Both the position numbers and the translations under genes were made by a program. Shown piece after piece: positions 22,683-34,367 of a stretch of 64,000 nucleotides of DNA. Numbering within the stretch: position 1 is the stretch's first letter; each line of letters begins with the position of its first letter. This stretch comes from Ziziphus jujuba. Taxonomy: Eukaryota; Streptophyta; Magnoliopsida; Rosales; Rhamnaceae. Below the pieces are notes generated by a model. The model saw only the letters and a list, made by a program, of their open reading frames with translations. It searched no databases and was not told where the DNA came from. The stretch covers positions 16,977,001 to 17,041,000 of the forward strand of contig NC_083383.1 in NCBI RefSeq assembly GCF_031755915.1, written 5' to 3'.

Positions 22683-23215
22683 AGCGATGAGATAGAGCCA
22701 ACCATTGGAAATCTACTAGCCTTTGAACAATGCCATTACAAGGACAATTATCTGAATGATTATGTTATCATTATGAATCACCTTGTTAATCAACGTTCCA
22801 AAGGATGTGGATTTGCTTGTAAAACATGGAATTGTGGAAAACAGGAAAGGGGACAGCGGTGTGGCAGCTACTCTGATAAAAAAACTCGCAGATGGGGCTA
22901 TATTTGATGCTAAAAGATTTCTATTTTGCTGGTATTTTTGGAGATCTCAATGTTTATTGCGGAACCTCCTGGCACAAATGGAAGGCGAACTTGAAACAGA
23001 ATTATTTCAACACACCTTGGGCAGTTGGCTCTTGTCATAGCGGCTATTCTCCTCATTATTCTTACAATCATACAAGCAGTTGGTTCTATTCTCTAAGTGA
23101 GGTGGAGATAATTTTTGAAGTAATAAGGATTGAACCAAGACCTGCAACTCCTATACTAAGCCAAAATACCATTTTTCCTATAAGCTATTGTCCATTAACG
23201 GTTTATATGTGAGGT
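22683..23215 (+). pseudogene. DUF247 C-terminal fragment plus 3' flank
   Basis: Matches 27208-27605 of the intact gene: DEIE, LLAFEQCHYKDNYLNDYV, KDVDLLVKHGIVENRKGDSG, LIKKLADGAI, then SWHKWKANLKQNYFNTPWA. At least two frameshifts (near 22793 and 22905) split it. After the C-terminal membrane-segment region it jumps at ~23095 to sequence matching the downstream flank at ~28160, so ~550 bp of 3' region are missing. Details such as KDNYLND are shared with the copy at 61493, not with the intact gene, so it comes from that sublineage. Confidence 0.85.
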
Positions 23216-23418
23216 TCAGCCTTCTTCTAAAGCCCCGGGCATTATGTTTTTCTTTACTTGTTGTCTAAGTTTATTTGGTGGACAAGTTGTTTTGTGAAAA
23301 AAACAACCTTGGAACCTTATCAATAAGTGCTTAGTTTTCAATCTTACATTACATCACACAGATCACATACAACAGTTTTTTGAGATTTTTTTTTTTTAAT
23401 GTATTGATTTTCAAGAGA

Positions 23419-23764
23419 GAAATAATATATCTTTTTCTTCTCAAAATTTTGTATATATATGAAAACTTAAACATATATGGTACTTCTTAACAAAAAAAAT
23501 AAATAAAGAAAGTAAATTGAAAATTAGAAAAAAAAAACTAATAAAAGAATTGTAAGAGTAAAATAAAAGAATTGACAACTTAACTTCTAGTGAAATAATA
23601 TATCTTTTTCTTCTCAAAATTTTGTATATATATGAAAACTTAAACATATATGGTACTTCTTAACAAAAAAAATAAATAAAGAAAGTAAATTGAAAATTAG
23701 AAAAAAGAAACTAATAAAAGAATTGTAAGAGTAAAATAAAAGAATTGACAACTTAACTTCTAGT
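23419..23764. repeat. 173 bp tandem duplication, nearly identical copies
   Basis: Copy 1 is 23419-23591 and copy 2 is 23592-23764. Both begin GAAATAATATATCTTTTTCT and differ at very few bases. The near-identity marks a recent event. Confidence 0.95.
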
Positions 23765-24056
23765 AAATTAAAACAAAATAAAGTAGATAACATTATAAGT
23801 ATTTTTTTATTTAAGTAGTTTTTGTTATTAACCAATTGCATGCATGAACTAATTATAATTATAATGAAATATTATATTAAAAATAATAATTAAATAAGTG
23901 ATGTAAGAACAAATTACAGACAAATATTGGATTAAATAAAACAATTTTGATTGAAGATAAGTAGAAATAAAAATAAAAATAAAAATAAAAATAAAGAATG
24001 GATAAGTGGGGGAAAATATAAAGAAAATTGGAAAATGAAACTAAAAAAAATGCCCT

Positions 24057-24059
<3 letters not shown>

Positions 24060-24099
<40 letters not shown>
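24060..24099. repeat. (AG)n microsatellite
   Basis: About 20 AG units followed by a short GC-rich patch (GGGGGCGAGCGGG). Confidence 0.95.
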
Positions 24100-24101
<2 letters not shown>

Positions 24102-24480
24102 GCGAGCGGGTGTGCACACTGACCCATTTATGGTTAAAATTGTAAAATACAAAAGTAAAATGTTTAAAAAAATTATATATGAGGGGGACACGTATGTATT
24201 CTATGTAGGTCTGCCTATATATTTGTTTTATATCATTTTATTAAAAATTTTCAAAGGTGGGAAGTGATGGGCCAAAATTGTTTTTGCATTTAATTTCAAA
24301 AATTAGTTACAATATTTTTATTTTTATGAAATTCTAAAGCATCAGTTACAAAATCGCATGACACAAAAATTTAGATTTAACAACAAACAATATTTTTATA
24401 GCTGATACCTAGCTCTTTTTTTTTTTTTTTTTTTTTTTAATGACTTTGTCCTTTTTTCTTACCAAATAATATTTTATTAT

Positions 24481-24482
24481 TA

Positions 24483-24519
<37 letters not shown>
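24481..24519. repeat. (ATT)n microsatellite
   Basis: ATT triplets with one GTT interruption. Confidence 0.95.
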
Positions 24520-24619
24520 AGTGTTAGGTACGCCAGCCTATGATCCATTGGAATCTATATTAGATAAATAAGAAGTCTTACTAAAGTTTCTCTATCGAAT
24601 AATTCTTTGATTAAGTAAA

Positions 24620-24830
24620 AAATTTATGTCATACTGTGGGTTCTTTTGCTTGTTATTATAGTGCTAGAGAAACCAATGGAGACGCACATGTTTTAGCTCG
24701 TAATGGGTCATTTTACCTTTCTTCTATTTTACACAGAACTTATGTTCTATTTTTTATTGAAAGTTTGAGTTTCTTTTGCAAAAAACAGAAATAATAATAA
24801 AATAATAAAATAATAATAATTCCCTATTAA
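24620..24830 (+). pseudogene. 3' end of another LINE (RNase H tail)
   Basis: A short frame reads SARETNGDAHVLARNGSFYL, the L1 RNase H motif (PR-TNGAAHVLAR), followed within ~110 bp by an AATAATAAAATAAT tail. No target duplication was fixed and upstream coding is unreadable. Confidence 0.45.
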
Positions 24831-25017
24831 TGAAAATAATAGTAAATGATTCCCACGGACACCTGTACAAAAGATGGGGAACGACCTCGTTTACTATTAT
24901 TTTAATTTTCTAGGTGAAAGAAACAACTTTTTCTTTGCTGTTTACTGGGAAGTTGCCGTAGGGTCCGCCCTCAAATAATCTATGAAATAACGTCGCAATT
25001 GGTCCTTGCAGAATATT

Positions 25018-25018
<1 letters not shown>

Positions 25019-25051
<33 letters not shown>
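25019..25051. repeat. (TA)n microsatellite upstream of the DUF247 gene
   Basis: TA run ending in ACACACAC, about 200-300 bp upstream of the presumed first-exon splice donors. Confidence 0.9.
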
Positions 25052-25062
<11 letters not shown>

Positions 25063-25086
25063 CACGAACACGATTTGGAGGAAACG

Positions 25087-25236
25087 AAAAGGAAATTCAA
25101 GATGAGTTTACAAGCAATTTTACACCTATATATGTTATAACCTGTATTGCCCAAATTTACAAAAAGGAAATTCAAGATGAGTTTACAAGCAATTTTACAC
25201 CTATATATATTATAACCTGTATTGCCCAAATTTACA
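25087..25236. repeat. 75 bp tandem duplication in the DUF247 5' region
   Basis: Units 25087-25161 and 25162-25236, starting AAAAGGAAATTCAAGATGAG and nearly identical. They lie where the first exon of the homologous unit at 60790 has TGTATTGCCC, so they may alter the transcribed leader. Confidence 0.9.
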
Positions 25237-25239
25237 ATA

Positions 25240-25353
25240 ATACGCCGTAGCCACTCCCCCAACCTTTTGCTTATTTGCAGCACGTAAAGAATCTTACCTC
25301 TTTTTTTCAATCCGCCATAGCCACTCCCTCAGCCTTTTGTTTTTCTGCAGCAG
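25240..25353 (+). other. Presumed 5'-UTR exon of the DUF247 gene, with duplicated donor
   Basis: Two copies of a ~58 bp segment, each starting CGCC-TAGCCACTCCC and ending TGCAGCA(C/G). Each is followed by GTAAAGAATC, a good plant splice donor (GT at 25284 and 25354). The copy at 60880 has one such donor (CAG/GTGAAG), and the inverted relics in block B have GCAG/GTAAGC. Conservation of exon edge plus donor across paralogues supports an intron in the 5' UTR. The transcription start was not determined. Confidence 0.6.
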
Positions 25354-26288
25354 GTAAAGAATCTAACCTCCGTTTCCATAATATTCTCTGTTGCTTATAA
25401 TTTTGGATTGCTGTGCTTTTTATTTTTTTATTTTTTTTATTTTTTTATGTTTCTTTGATCTCTGTGTGCTCTGTGAATTGTTTTTGTTTAAATGGAAAGT
25501 ATATAATCTCAATAATGGCCATAATTATATTCTATGTTGCTATGAGCTCTTAACAATCATATCAGTAAAATCCTGCTGAAAGTTAGATTAATTGAGCATT
25601 TTTTTTTTTTTTTTACTCCCACTCGAGAGACTGTAACTTTAATTGATACTGCCAAAATGCTTGATTTGATAAAAAATATTGTTTCCCGCATTTTCTTGGC
25701 AAACAAACAGAAATTAAAGACTGACAAAATGAAAGGAAAAGAGTAGAGAAAAAAGTAATATGCGTTATGATAAGCTGTATATGTTGGTGAAATTCTAAAC
25801 CCCCTTTGACCAAATTTGGGTTATGGTATTTAAGAATGTCCAACAGAATTTTTGTAGAAATTTAGGGATTCTCTGCAACAATTCCTATGTATGGATTGTG
25901 GGTTCTTTTAGGAAAAGTAAAGCTTAAGATGATATGAATTACTTGCTTATACTTGAAAATCAAAATTTCATGCTTTCATAACAATATAATTTAGCGCATA
26001 CTACAATTTACTTTATTGTTCCATAATAATTTGCAAGTATCAGACATATCTTGAACAAATCTGCATCCATAGCAGGTGGATATAACAGTGCTCTTTGCAC
26101 TTGCTTCTTATTTTATTTTATTTTACTTCATTGCACTTGGATTAGTGACAAAAACATACGCAAAAAGTATCCAACTGCGGGTTTTTCAGAAGCAGGGAAT
26201 TTGATGTTGAGCATTTAGGTTGAATTTTTTGTTTTGGTTGAATTTGTTATGTTAATTATAAAAATATCTGCTGTTTTTGTTACCCCAG
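25354..26288 (+). other. Presumed 5'-UTR intron of the DUF247 gene
   Basis: GTAAAG donor at 25354. A T-rich tract ending TTTTTGTTACCCCAG gives an acceptor AG at 26287-26288, 45 bp before the ATG. The intron is AT-rich, as expected in plants. The duplicated upstream donor (25284) could give a slightly longer intron. Confidence 0.55.
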
Positions 26289-26333
26289 CAATCATTGTCA
26301 TTTACTTCATCAACAACAACAAAAAGAGTAAAA

Positions 26334-27638
26334 ATGGGAAGCAGCAACCAAGCTTCAAGTGACATTGAAAACCCATATGTTTCTATAGCAATTTCCATGA
26401 CAGAGGAGTTGGATAGCTTGCCTCCCTTATCTTCGGTATGTTGTATTTACAGAGTATCTGAGCGATTAAGGCTTGTGAACGAAAAGGCATATACACCACA
26501 AGTAGTTTCCATTGGTCCTCTCCACCATGGCAAGGATTGCTTAAAAGCAATGGAAGAGCACAAAAAGAGGTATCTACGTGATTATCTTAAACGGACTAAT
26601 GTAAGCTTGGAAGATTACATAAAGATTGTTAAGCAAAATGAACTTGGATTGCGGAGTTGCTATGCGGAAACCATTGGATTCGACACTGATGAATTTGTAA
26701 AGATAATCCTAGTAGACTCTGCCTTCATCATTGAGGTCTTGTTAAGGTACAGCATCCCTGAATTTCAGGACGAGCACGATCGGATATTCAACAAGCCGTG
26801 GATGTTGCAGGATGTCTGGCCTGACCTGCGCTTGCTTGAGAATCAGTTGCCATTTTTCATACTTGAAGAAGTTTATAAGCCTGACAAAATTTCATTGCCT
26901 TCTGGACACACTGAGAAGCCTTCAATCATTAAACTTGCCCACAAATTCTTCACAACACTGATGCATTTAGAAGGGACTGAAACAAAGTTGGAGCAAATCA
27001 AACCTGAAAATGTTGCACACTTTGTTGATTTTCTGAGAACCTTGTATATACCATTGAACCCACGTGATGGAGAGAAATTTAAAAGTCTAAATGCTCCCAG
27101 CATGACAGAGCTACACCGTGCAGGAGTTAAGTTCAGAGTAGCATCAAGCAAAAACTTGTTTGATATACATTTCAATAATGGGATTCTTAAAATTCCTAAG
27201 TTAACAATAAGTGATGAGATAGAACTGACCATAAGAAATCTACTAGCCTTTGAACAATGCCATTGCGTAGAGAATTATCTGAATGATTATGTTGTGATTA
27301 TGGATCGACTTGTTAATACTCCAAAGGATGTGGATTTGCTTGTTAAATATGGAATTGTAGAGAACAGGCTAGGGGACAGCAGTGAGGGAGCTAGTCTGAT
27401 AAACAAACTCGCAGATGGGGTTATAATGGACTCTGATGATTTCTATTTTGCTGGTATTTGTAAAGCGCTCAATGATTATTGCAGCACCTCCTGGCACAAA
27501 TGGAAGGCGAACTTGAATCAAAATTATTTCAACACACCTTGGGCAATTGTCTCTGTCACCGCGGCTATTCTTCTTCTAATTCTAACTATCATACAAGCGG
27601 TTTGTTCTATTCTCCAAGTTAAGGATAGTCCCCCCTAA
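26334..27638 (+). CDS. DUF247 (UPF0481) membrane protein, intact
   Basis: 434 residues from ATG 26334 (AAAAATGGGAAGC, good plant start context) to TAA. The frame is also open upstream to 26277, but without an ATG and across the presumed splice acceptor. DUF247 hallmarks appear in order: CCIYRVSERLR at ~36-46, VSIGPLHHG at ~58-66, EEHKKRYL, KIILVDSAFIIEVLL at ~122-136, RIFNKPWML, DLRLLENQLPFFILEEVY, AHFVDFLR, ELHRAGVKFRVASSKNLFDI, LLAFEQCHCVENYLNDYVVI, and a C-terminal SWHKWKANLNQNYF. One membrane segment (~400-425, WAIVSVTAAILLLILTIIQA) follows, leaving a short tail. Family length is usually ~400-550, so it is full length. DUF247 proteins are plant-specific and biochemically uncharacterised; in grasses, members have been tied to self-incompatibility loci. 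No such role is shown here. Single coding exon, as is usual for the family. Confidence 0.95.
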   Translation: MGSSNQASSDIENPYVSIAISMTEELDSLPPLSSVCCIYRVSERLRLVNEKAYTPQVVSIGPLHHGKDCLKAMEEHKKRYLRDYLKRTNVSLEDYIKIVKQNELGLRSCYAETIGFDTDEFVKIILVDSAFIIEVLLRYSIPEFQDEHDRIFNKPWMLQDVWPDLRLLENQLPFFILEEVYKPDKISLPSGHTEKPSIIKLAHKFFTTLMHLEGTETKLEQIKPENVAHFVDFLRTLYIPLNPRDGEKFKSLNAPSMTELHRAGVKFRVASSKNLFDIHFNNGILKIPKLTISDEIELTIRNLLAFEQCHCVENYLNDYVVIMDRLVNTPKDVDLLVKYGIVENRLGDSSEGASLINKLADGVIMDSDDFYFAGICKALNDYCSTSWHKWKANLNQNYFNTPWAIVSVTAAILLLILTIIQAVCSILQVKDSPP

Positions 27639-30400
27639 CTTCTTGGTTTTTTATGCTTATTGTTGTATGTCCAATTATACATTGTCGTATTTACACAATT
27701 TCCTACCAGCTTATGCGAGCCATTTTGTAGTGTGGAGTAAGGAATTATATATAGGTATATAAGTTTAAGTAGTGTAATGTTTTTTGGAAATTAATGAACT
27801 GATCTGTATAATGTGTAAGTTTGTTTGTATGCAACGTTGTAAGAGTTTGATCTATTTATTGGCTCAAAGACTTATATTTATCATTTTATCTTTGATTGTT
27901 TTCCATTATTTCACCCATCTTTCATAAATTCGAAGATTCAGAGGAAAAGAAGGAAAATAAAACAGAAAAAAAAAAATTTCAATATCTAAAAGATTTCAAG
28001 ATGTGGTGCATAATTGTTGTTTACTCCTTCCATGTCTTTTTATCTTATGGCGGTGTTCGCTCTGGATATAACAATTTGTTATGAAGTCTGATAACTGGTA
28101 TACCCGTGGGAGTTTTGATGTTCTGTAATTATTGTCTTTGCATTTCATATTTACGTGCATACAGAATACGTGGAGATAAGTTTTGAAAACTATCAGTAAC
28201 AAGGATTGAGCCAAGACCTGCAACTCTTATATTAAACTGAAATACTATTTTACCTAAAAGTAATGTGTCCATTAATGGTTTATATATATATTAATTGGAA
28301 GAATGAATAGTGGGATTTTATCGTTTCTCAAGCATATGATGCGTAAATACCATACTCATGTGCAGAAATTCCTCTTGAAGTTAATGTCAATTAATAGGAA
28401 AAACCAACAACCAAACAGATGTAAGAAACAATGGTAACTACCAAAAGCTTTCTAATTTGGGCACTTCAATTTTTTTTGGAGTCACATGTTTTAAAATTTA
28501 TTTTTGAATGATTTCGTAACAGGTTGTAACAATCCGTTTCTTTTTATTTAATTTGGTCTTTAAATTGCATTGGTTTAATGAATTTTTTAATAATCCTTTT
28601 GTAACTCCTCTACATACTTAGGCTATTTATAAGTTAGTCATCTTCTTTGTCTATATATCAAATAAATAAAAAATAAAAAAAGAAGAAATACTATACATAA
28701 GCATTCTCCATGGTTCCTTAGAGTTCATAATTATCTGTGTGATAGGAGGGAGGTAATATCTTATTCAAAGTAGAGAGTTTTTGAGGGTGCATAATTTCAA
28801 AATTATTAAGGATTCATTATATTTTGGGAGACAATCAAATTTATTTTAAGGAAACTATGATATACAGGCCTCAAATTTTGATTTGTGAAGTTCTTGTAGC
28901 TTATATCAGATTTTTATAATATGTGACGGTAATTTTATTTATATTGAATTTTATTATTTTTTTAATACTTGTATTGTTTGGTACAGTAAGGAATATTTCT
29001 ATCTGTTCAATTCTATAATTTTACAAATTGTTATGTTAATTTTTGCCACATGGTCAACAATCTTAGGCCTTTTTTTTTTTTTTTTAACACGAAAAGTCGA
29101 ACAAAAAAAATAATAAATTTATTTCGTTGTAATTTTTTCAATTTCTATTTGTTGGTTTGCGTTCTATGCTATGGTTATGCTTCTGCTATGTTTAGGCTTA
29201 TTTTATTATTTTATGGTTGTTATCTTGTTCTGAGTTTTTTGTGGAAGGGAATACTCATTATCTGTTTTTTTAAAAAATATTTATGTGGTTTTTTTTTTTT
29301 TTTTTTTTTTTTCCCTAAAACATTGTTAAGACAGAACATTTGAAAAAAGCAGTGAAGAACAAACAAAGATTTTATTCTTTTACCAGATATTAGAATGGTT
29401 TATTCTTTTTCATTATTATTATTTTACGTGTGCTAGATGAGACAGTATATTTATATTTATTTTACCTACTTCGACGGCTTATAGTAAATTCGTGTTTTGC
29501 TTTTTCGGCCTGTTTACCGATTAGAAAGCTTCTATGTTTTGGAATTCTATATTTTGTTTCCTACTAATTTGTTTTTTTCTAGGTTTATTTTCTTTTCTTG
29601 TTATTTCTCATAGTAAATTGACTTTACATTCATTTACTAGTATTCATTCGATAGTACCTATTTTTATGGATAAAAATGGTTATTTACAGCTTGATGATTT
29701 TGTTTAATAAAACCCAATAAATTTTCTGAAACTTTAAAACTTTGTTTTTGGGAAAAAAATAATTCTGGTATAATAAGAATGGAATATATTTGGCCTAAAA
29801 AGTAGCCATTTTTATGAAATGGAACAAAGGTTGTTTAACCTTGTTAAATTTATTTTCTGAAGCATTTTTTGGCCAAATTGACTACAAATTTGGATTCTCA
29901 TGTCGTAACAATGAAAACAGGATTGGTCCGCCTGAAAAAAGTGGTTGGAATAGTGAGAAATAGCTAGATCTTTTAACTGCAACCCACAAACCAGAATCAG
30001 ATCGACCCCACGACTCCTCTAAAGATTGAAGAACTCAAGAATTGGGTTGAGTTGAGCAAGTTGGGCTTGAGTAAAGTGTTGGGCTGAGCTTAGTTGGGTT
30101 GAAAGAGGAGACAGCGAGCTGGGTTGCTAGCATCTGGGTCTAATCCTTTTAGGACTGGGTCAGCTAATGTAGGAATGCTAACATTGGCATGTTGATGTGA
30201 ACTAGCTAAGCGCTAACTTCAACATGATGCTGTCGTCACTAGATTTTTTTTTTTTTTTTGGGGTAGTTTTGTTTATTTTTTTTTTGGTTTTTTCCCTTCT
30301 TGCTTCTTCGTATTATTTTGTTGAAACATTTAGTACTTAGGCAATTTTTAACATATATATATATATATATATATATTTATATTTAATATACAACTGATAT
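27639..30400. other. 3' flank of the DUF247 gene, no gene seen
   Basis: Conserved in the second unit (46301-53090) in spite of insertions there. It holds poly-T runs at 29070 and 29289-29312 and a (TA)n at 30353-30376. A TGGGTTGAGTTGAGC-type rich patch at 30040-30240 resembles 52740-52950. The latter ends in a loose inverted array of GCTAACAT/ATGTTAGC words. Polyadenylation presumably occurs near 27780-27810 (ATTAATGAACTGATC), but no signal is certain. Confidence 0.5.
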
Positions 30401-30402
30401 TT

Positions 30403-32160
30403 ATGTTAATACAATTGTTGAATTTAAAAATTCATATTTTTATGAAAATGTATTGCCTTTTAATGGCAAGTGATCCAAGTTGTTTAAAAAGAACTCATGA
30501 AAAAATTGAAAATCAAGAGGAAATGGGCAATGAGCTAAAACACAACAAAAGAATGAAAATTTCAAAATCTTTTGATCCAGAGTTTTTAACTTACATGTTA
30601 GAAATTAAGCCAAAGAATTTTGGAAAAGTTATGTAAGCACCCAGAGCTCTTTATTCGAAAGAAGCAATTAATAGTACAATTGAATCCATCATGCAAAACC
30701 ACACATGGGAATTAGTAAATCTTCTATCTGTAAGTAAACCTTTAGGTTGCAAATGGGTCTTTAACAAAAAGATGGAAACTAATAGATCAATTGATAAATA
30801 TAAGGATAGATTAGTAGCAAAAGGCTACAAACAAAAAAAGGATCTAGATTATTTTGATACATAATTATTAGTTACAAGAATTATATCCATTAGAATGTTA
30901 ATTCCTTTTAATGCATTAAAGAATTTAGAAATACATCAAATGGATGTAAAAATGGCATTTTAAATGGTGAATTAGATTAAAAGATTTACACAAAACAGCA
31001 TGAAGGGTGTAGCTCTTGGAAATGAAAATAAAGTTCATAAACTTGTAGAATCATTATATGATTTAAAGTAAGCTCCAAAACAATAGCATGAAAAGTTTGA
31101 CAATGTAATGAAGTCAAACGGGTTTAGAATAAATAAATGTGATAAATTTGTTTATGAGAATGGCACTAAATATGGTTATTTCAGTGTATGTCTTTATGTA
31201 GATGATATGCTCATCATTGGTAGTACTAATGAAATAATTCAAGCTACTAAGAAAATTTTAACAAATAAATTTGAGATGAAAGGTTTAGGTATTATAGATG
31301 TTATTCTCGGAATTAAAATTTCTGGAGCATAGGATGGTTTTATACTATCTTAAAACCAGTACATTGAAAAGATGCTTTATAAGTTTGACAAAAACACTGA
31401 CTGTATTTCAAAAACACCAATAGACCCAAATCTTCCGTTATATAAAAGTCATAGGAATGATGTATCACAATTAAAATATTCTCAAATCATTGGTAGCTTA
31501 ATGTACTTTATGAGTTGTACAAGACCAAATATGGCTTACTTAATTAGCAAATTGAGTAGGTATACAAGGCATTCTAATAAAGATCATTGGACAACAATAA
31601 TTAGAGTTCTTAGATATCTAAGACGTATCCTAAATTATGGATTATATTACACAAGATATCCTAATGTATTTGAGGGATACTGTGATGCTAATAGGATATC
31701 TTACTCAAATGATTCAACATCCACAATTGGGTATGTTTTTATGCTTGGAGGTGCAGCAGTGTCATGGAAATATTCCAAGCAAATTTGTATTAGAAGGTCC
31801 ATAATGGAATATGAATTTATTGCTTTAAATAAAGCTGAAGAATAAGTGGAGTGCCTTCAACATATTCTAGATGATATTTGAAGATGGTCAAGACTTCTAC
31901 CTACTATTTGTATACATTGTGATAGTTAATCCACTATTGAAAGGTAAAAAGCAATAATTATAATGGTAAATCTTGACATATACATCGAAGACATAATACT
32001 ATAAAATAGTTGCTTTCAAATGGAATAATATCTATAGATTATGTAAAATCCAAAGATAATCTTGCGGATCAGCTTATTAAATGTTTAACAAGAGAGCAAC
32101 TTTACTCCTTATCAAGGGAAATGGGATTAAAGCCATTAATTTAGAGTTTTCTTGATGCAA
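30403..32160 (+). pseudogene. Ty1/copia RT-RNase H fragment
   Basis: Broken frames give the copia pol end: WELVNLLSVSKPLGCKWVFN, DKYKDRLVAKGYKQKKDLDY, LEIHQMDVKMAF, LYVDDMLIIGS (catalytic YVDD), [35 protein letters not shown], and [15 protein letters not shown] (usual STMESEFIAL). SRHIRRRHNT and ...DNLADPLTK-like pieces follow near 31970-32090. Stops are frequent (TAA for Q/E codons). gag, protease and integrase are absent. The same family's gag lies at 53115-53630 next to the same flank word in the sister unit. Confidence 0.85.
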
Positions 32161-33911
32161 CCTTACCTAGTTGACTAGAGATCCTAAGATATAGATTCAA
32201 AAGAATAACCAAAACTTGATCGACTCTGGAAAAACACTAAGAGTTATATAACTCTATCCAATTTTATGAAAATTAGTGTTACCTGTAATATACGTTAGGA
32301 TAAGCATTTATTTTAATGACTCCTAACCTTTGGAAATCCAAATGTGATTTTTACATAAAATTCTTAATAGAAAGTCATGTAAGTGAGTGTGAAAAGGCCG
32401 TTCCAATGAAAATTTTTATAGGCTAGAATTCTCTAGAGCACTCATTAATTAAAAATCCATGAATTTTGGGCCATGTGAACATAACCGAAAGAACCAACAA
32501 TGTTTAAGAGGGTGATTATACGAATTATATTGTCTTAGTTTATGATAATGGTGAAAAGTTCAAGAGATCATATTCACTTATTAGCTTGTAAATTCAATAG
32601 TCTATTACTAAGGAAGATTCAAAGCCAAAAGTTATATTTCCTAAAGCAATTACTTTCTGAGTGAATTCTCTCTAAATGTGTCAATTTTACATTCATCTAG
32701 GGGATTATTAGAAATTTATAATGAATAAAAAAATATTTCTGGAATATTATGTCTATTAATGGAAAGTTACAATTTATAATAGTTCATTATTAACAATTGT
32801 ATTGTTTCCCATGAGTGTGTATGTTTGTTAGGACCCGTCCAAGATCTCTCACCAAAATCCTAGACAAGTCCTAATCCCAGGGAAACACCACCGAACTTTC
32901 TAAAGAAAATTCGGCAGCATCTACCCTAAAGGGAGGACTTATCACAAATTCCCTACACTGAAAAACACACTTCTATATACACCACCTTATTCTTCCCACC
33001 TTACTACAAAATATTACCATAAATTTCAGCACTTCAAAAATTAATAGGGAACCAGTGCATAATTAAATAGATAATCATCCAAATAGTATACAGAGCGTTA
33101 TCAACTACAATTAAATATGAAATTTAATACAATACAAAATAAAAAGAAATAATACAAGATAGAGAGGAAAAGAAAAGCCTTTTGGATTTTCGGCAACGAA
33201 CCAAGATGTCTAGCTCGTCCTCGGACGATCAAAATCGACTAACCTCAGCCTAAGGGAACAGAATTTAAAAACATGAGATGCTAATCATCTCAGTGAGTGA
33301 CCTAATCTACTAATTAGGGAAATAAATAATAATAATATAACAATAATATAAACTTGATTAATCAATAATAAACAAGTAATTAATTATTACGTATTTGAAA
33401 ATAACATTTTTTCTCAAAACCCTTACAATTCACTCAGTTTGAAATGTTCCCTTTTAAAACGTTTCCGCAAAACCTGATATTTTAAGCCCCAAAATCCATA
33501 ACGTATTTAATTAAAAGGCAATAAATTAATAATCCAAAATTTATAGTGAGAGGTAAAAATATAAAAAAAAATGCTAATAATAGATATTGAATTATAATTA
33601 AGGTATCATAACAAATAATTCAAAAATCACAATAAAATTTATACTAAAACGATCCAAGGAATATTTAAATAAATAAAGTAAATCAATTTATTTCTAAAAG
33701 AAATATTTAAAATAATCTAAAATATCCATTTAAACTATAAGGTAAAAACAAAATAAACCGATAATTCTTATAGAATTTAATTTAAAATACCAAAACAATT
33801 TAATTTATAAAGCACTATTAAATATACTTTAATTTAAATAAATTTCTAAAATATTTTATGATTGAAATCACATCGTGAAAACCATTTGATGCACCCACTA
33901 TATACTAGTGG

Positions 33912-34367
33912 TGATGCGCATCCGTCCGAACCCTCTCAACCAACAACCCGCTAAGGTGCCGATCCGATACGGATGAAGACCGAGCCGATCACTAGGGCTC
34001 AGGCTAAGAAGTTTAAGGAAAATCTTGCTGTCTTTATCTAGGGAGTAATTCATATTCAAAAGGGCTTATTCATACCCAAAGATCTAAGACTTATTTTGAG
34101 CATACAAGTGGTGGAAGCCAGTATGGACCTGGGTAGCGGTTTTAGTGCAATTATGGAGGCCGGGAAGCATAAAATGGTTCCAATGTTTTATGGATTCAAT
34201 ATGTATGTCTAAGAGGACATGGAATCAAGTCAAAGCAGCTTCAAAGTCGTCCAAAAAGGGGTTGTATGGAGAGTTAGTAAATTTGGCTTGTTTTTGCTGT
34301 ATTTTGTGCTGGCTTTACTATATTGTGCTGAGTTGGATTTTTCTCTTTCCTCCAAGCAAGGGAAACA
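33912..34367 (+). pseudogene. Extra copy of the gypsy pol end, joined to the 5' LTR
   Basis: Nearly the same sequence as 38650-39092: CCGATACGGATGAAGACCG, GGCTCAGGCTAAGAAGTTTA, then GTGGTGGAAG and the AGGACATGGAATCAAGTCAA run. It encodes the tail of pol (MKTEPITRAQAKKFKENLAV). It should lie before a 3' LTR, yet here it precedes the 5' LTR. So the 5' LTR is also the 3' LTR of a lost upstream copy. Confidence 0.85.

Larger units (their letters stand above)
25490..30400 (+). repeat. Block A1: DUF247 unit duplicated at 44893-53100
   Basis: Collinear with the second unit from GGAAAGTATATAATCTCAAT through intron, gene, 3' flank (27639-30400) and a shared end at ATACAACTGAT. The second unit carries three differences: a 753 bp deletion in the gene, a ~355 bp MITE, and a 3.8 kb LTR element. 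The 3' flank holds no convincing gene. Confidence 0.9.

Noticed and set aside
24060..24150. ORFs with RERERERER or LSLSLSLS runs
   Set aside because: Translation of the (AG)n microsatellite.
26277..26333. Upstream extension of the intact DUF247 frame
   Set aside because: No ATG before 26334, and it crosses the presumed splice acceptor at 26288.
29050..29343. 97-residue hydrophobic ORF in the 3' flank of the DUF247 gene
   Set aside because: Built from poly-T runs (poly-Phe); the matching part of the second unit does not keep the frame.
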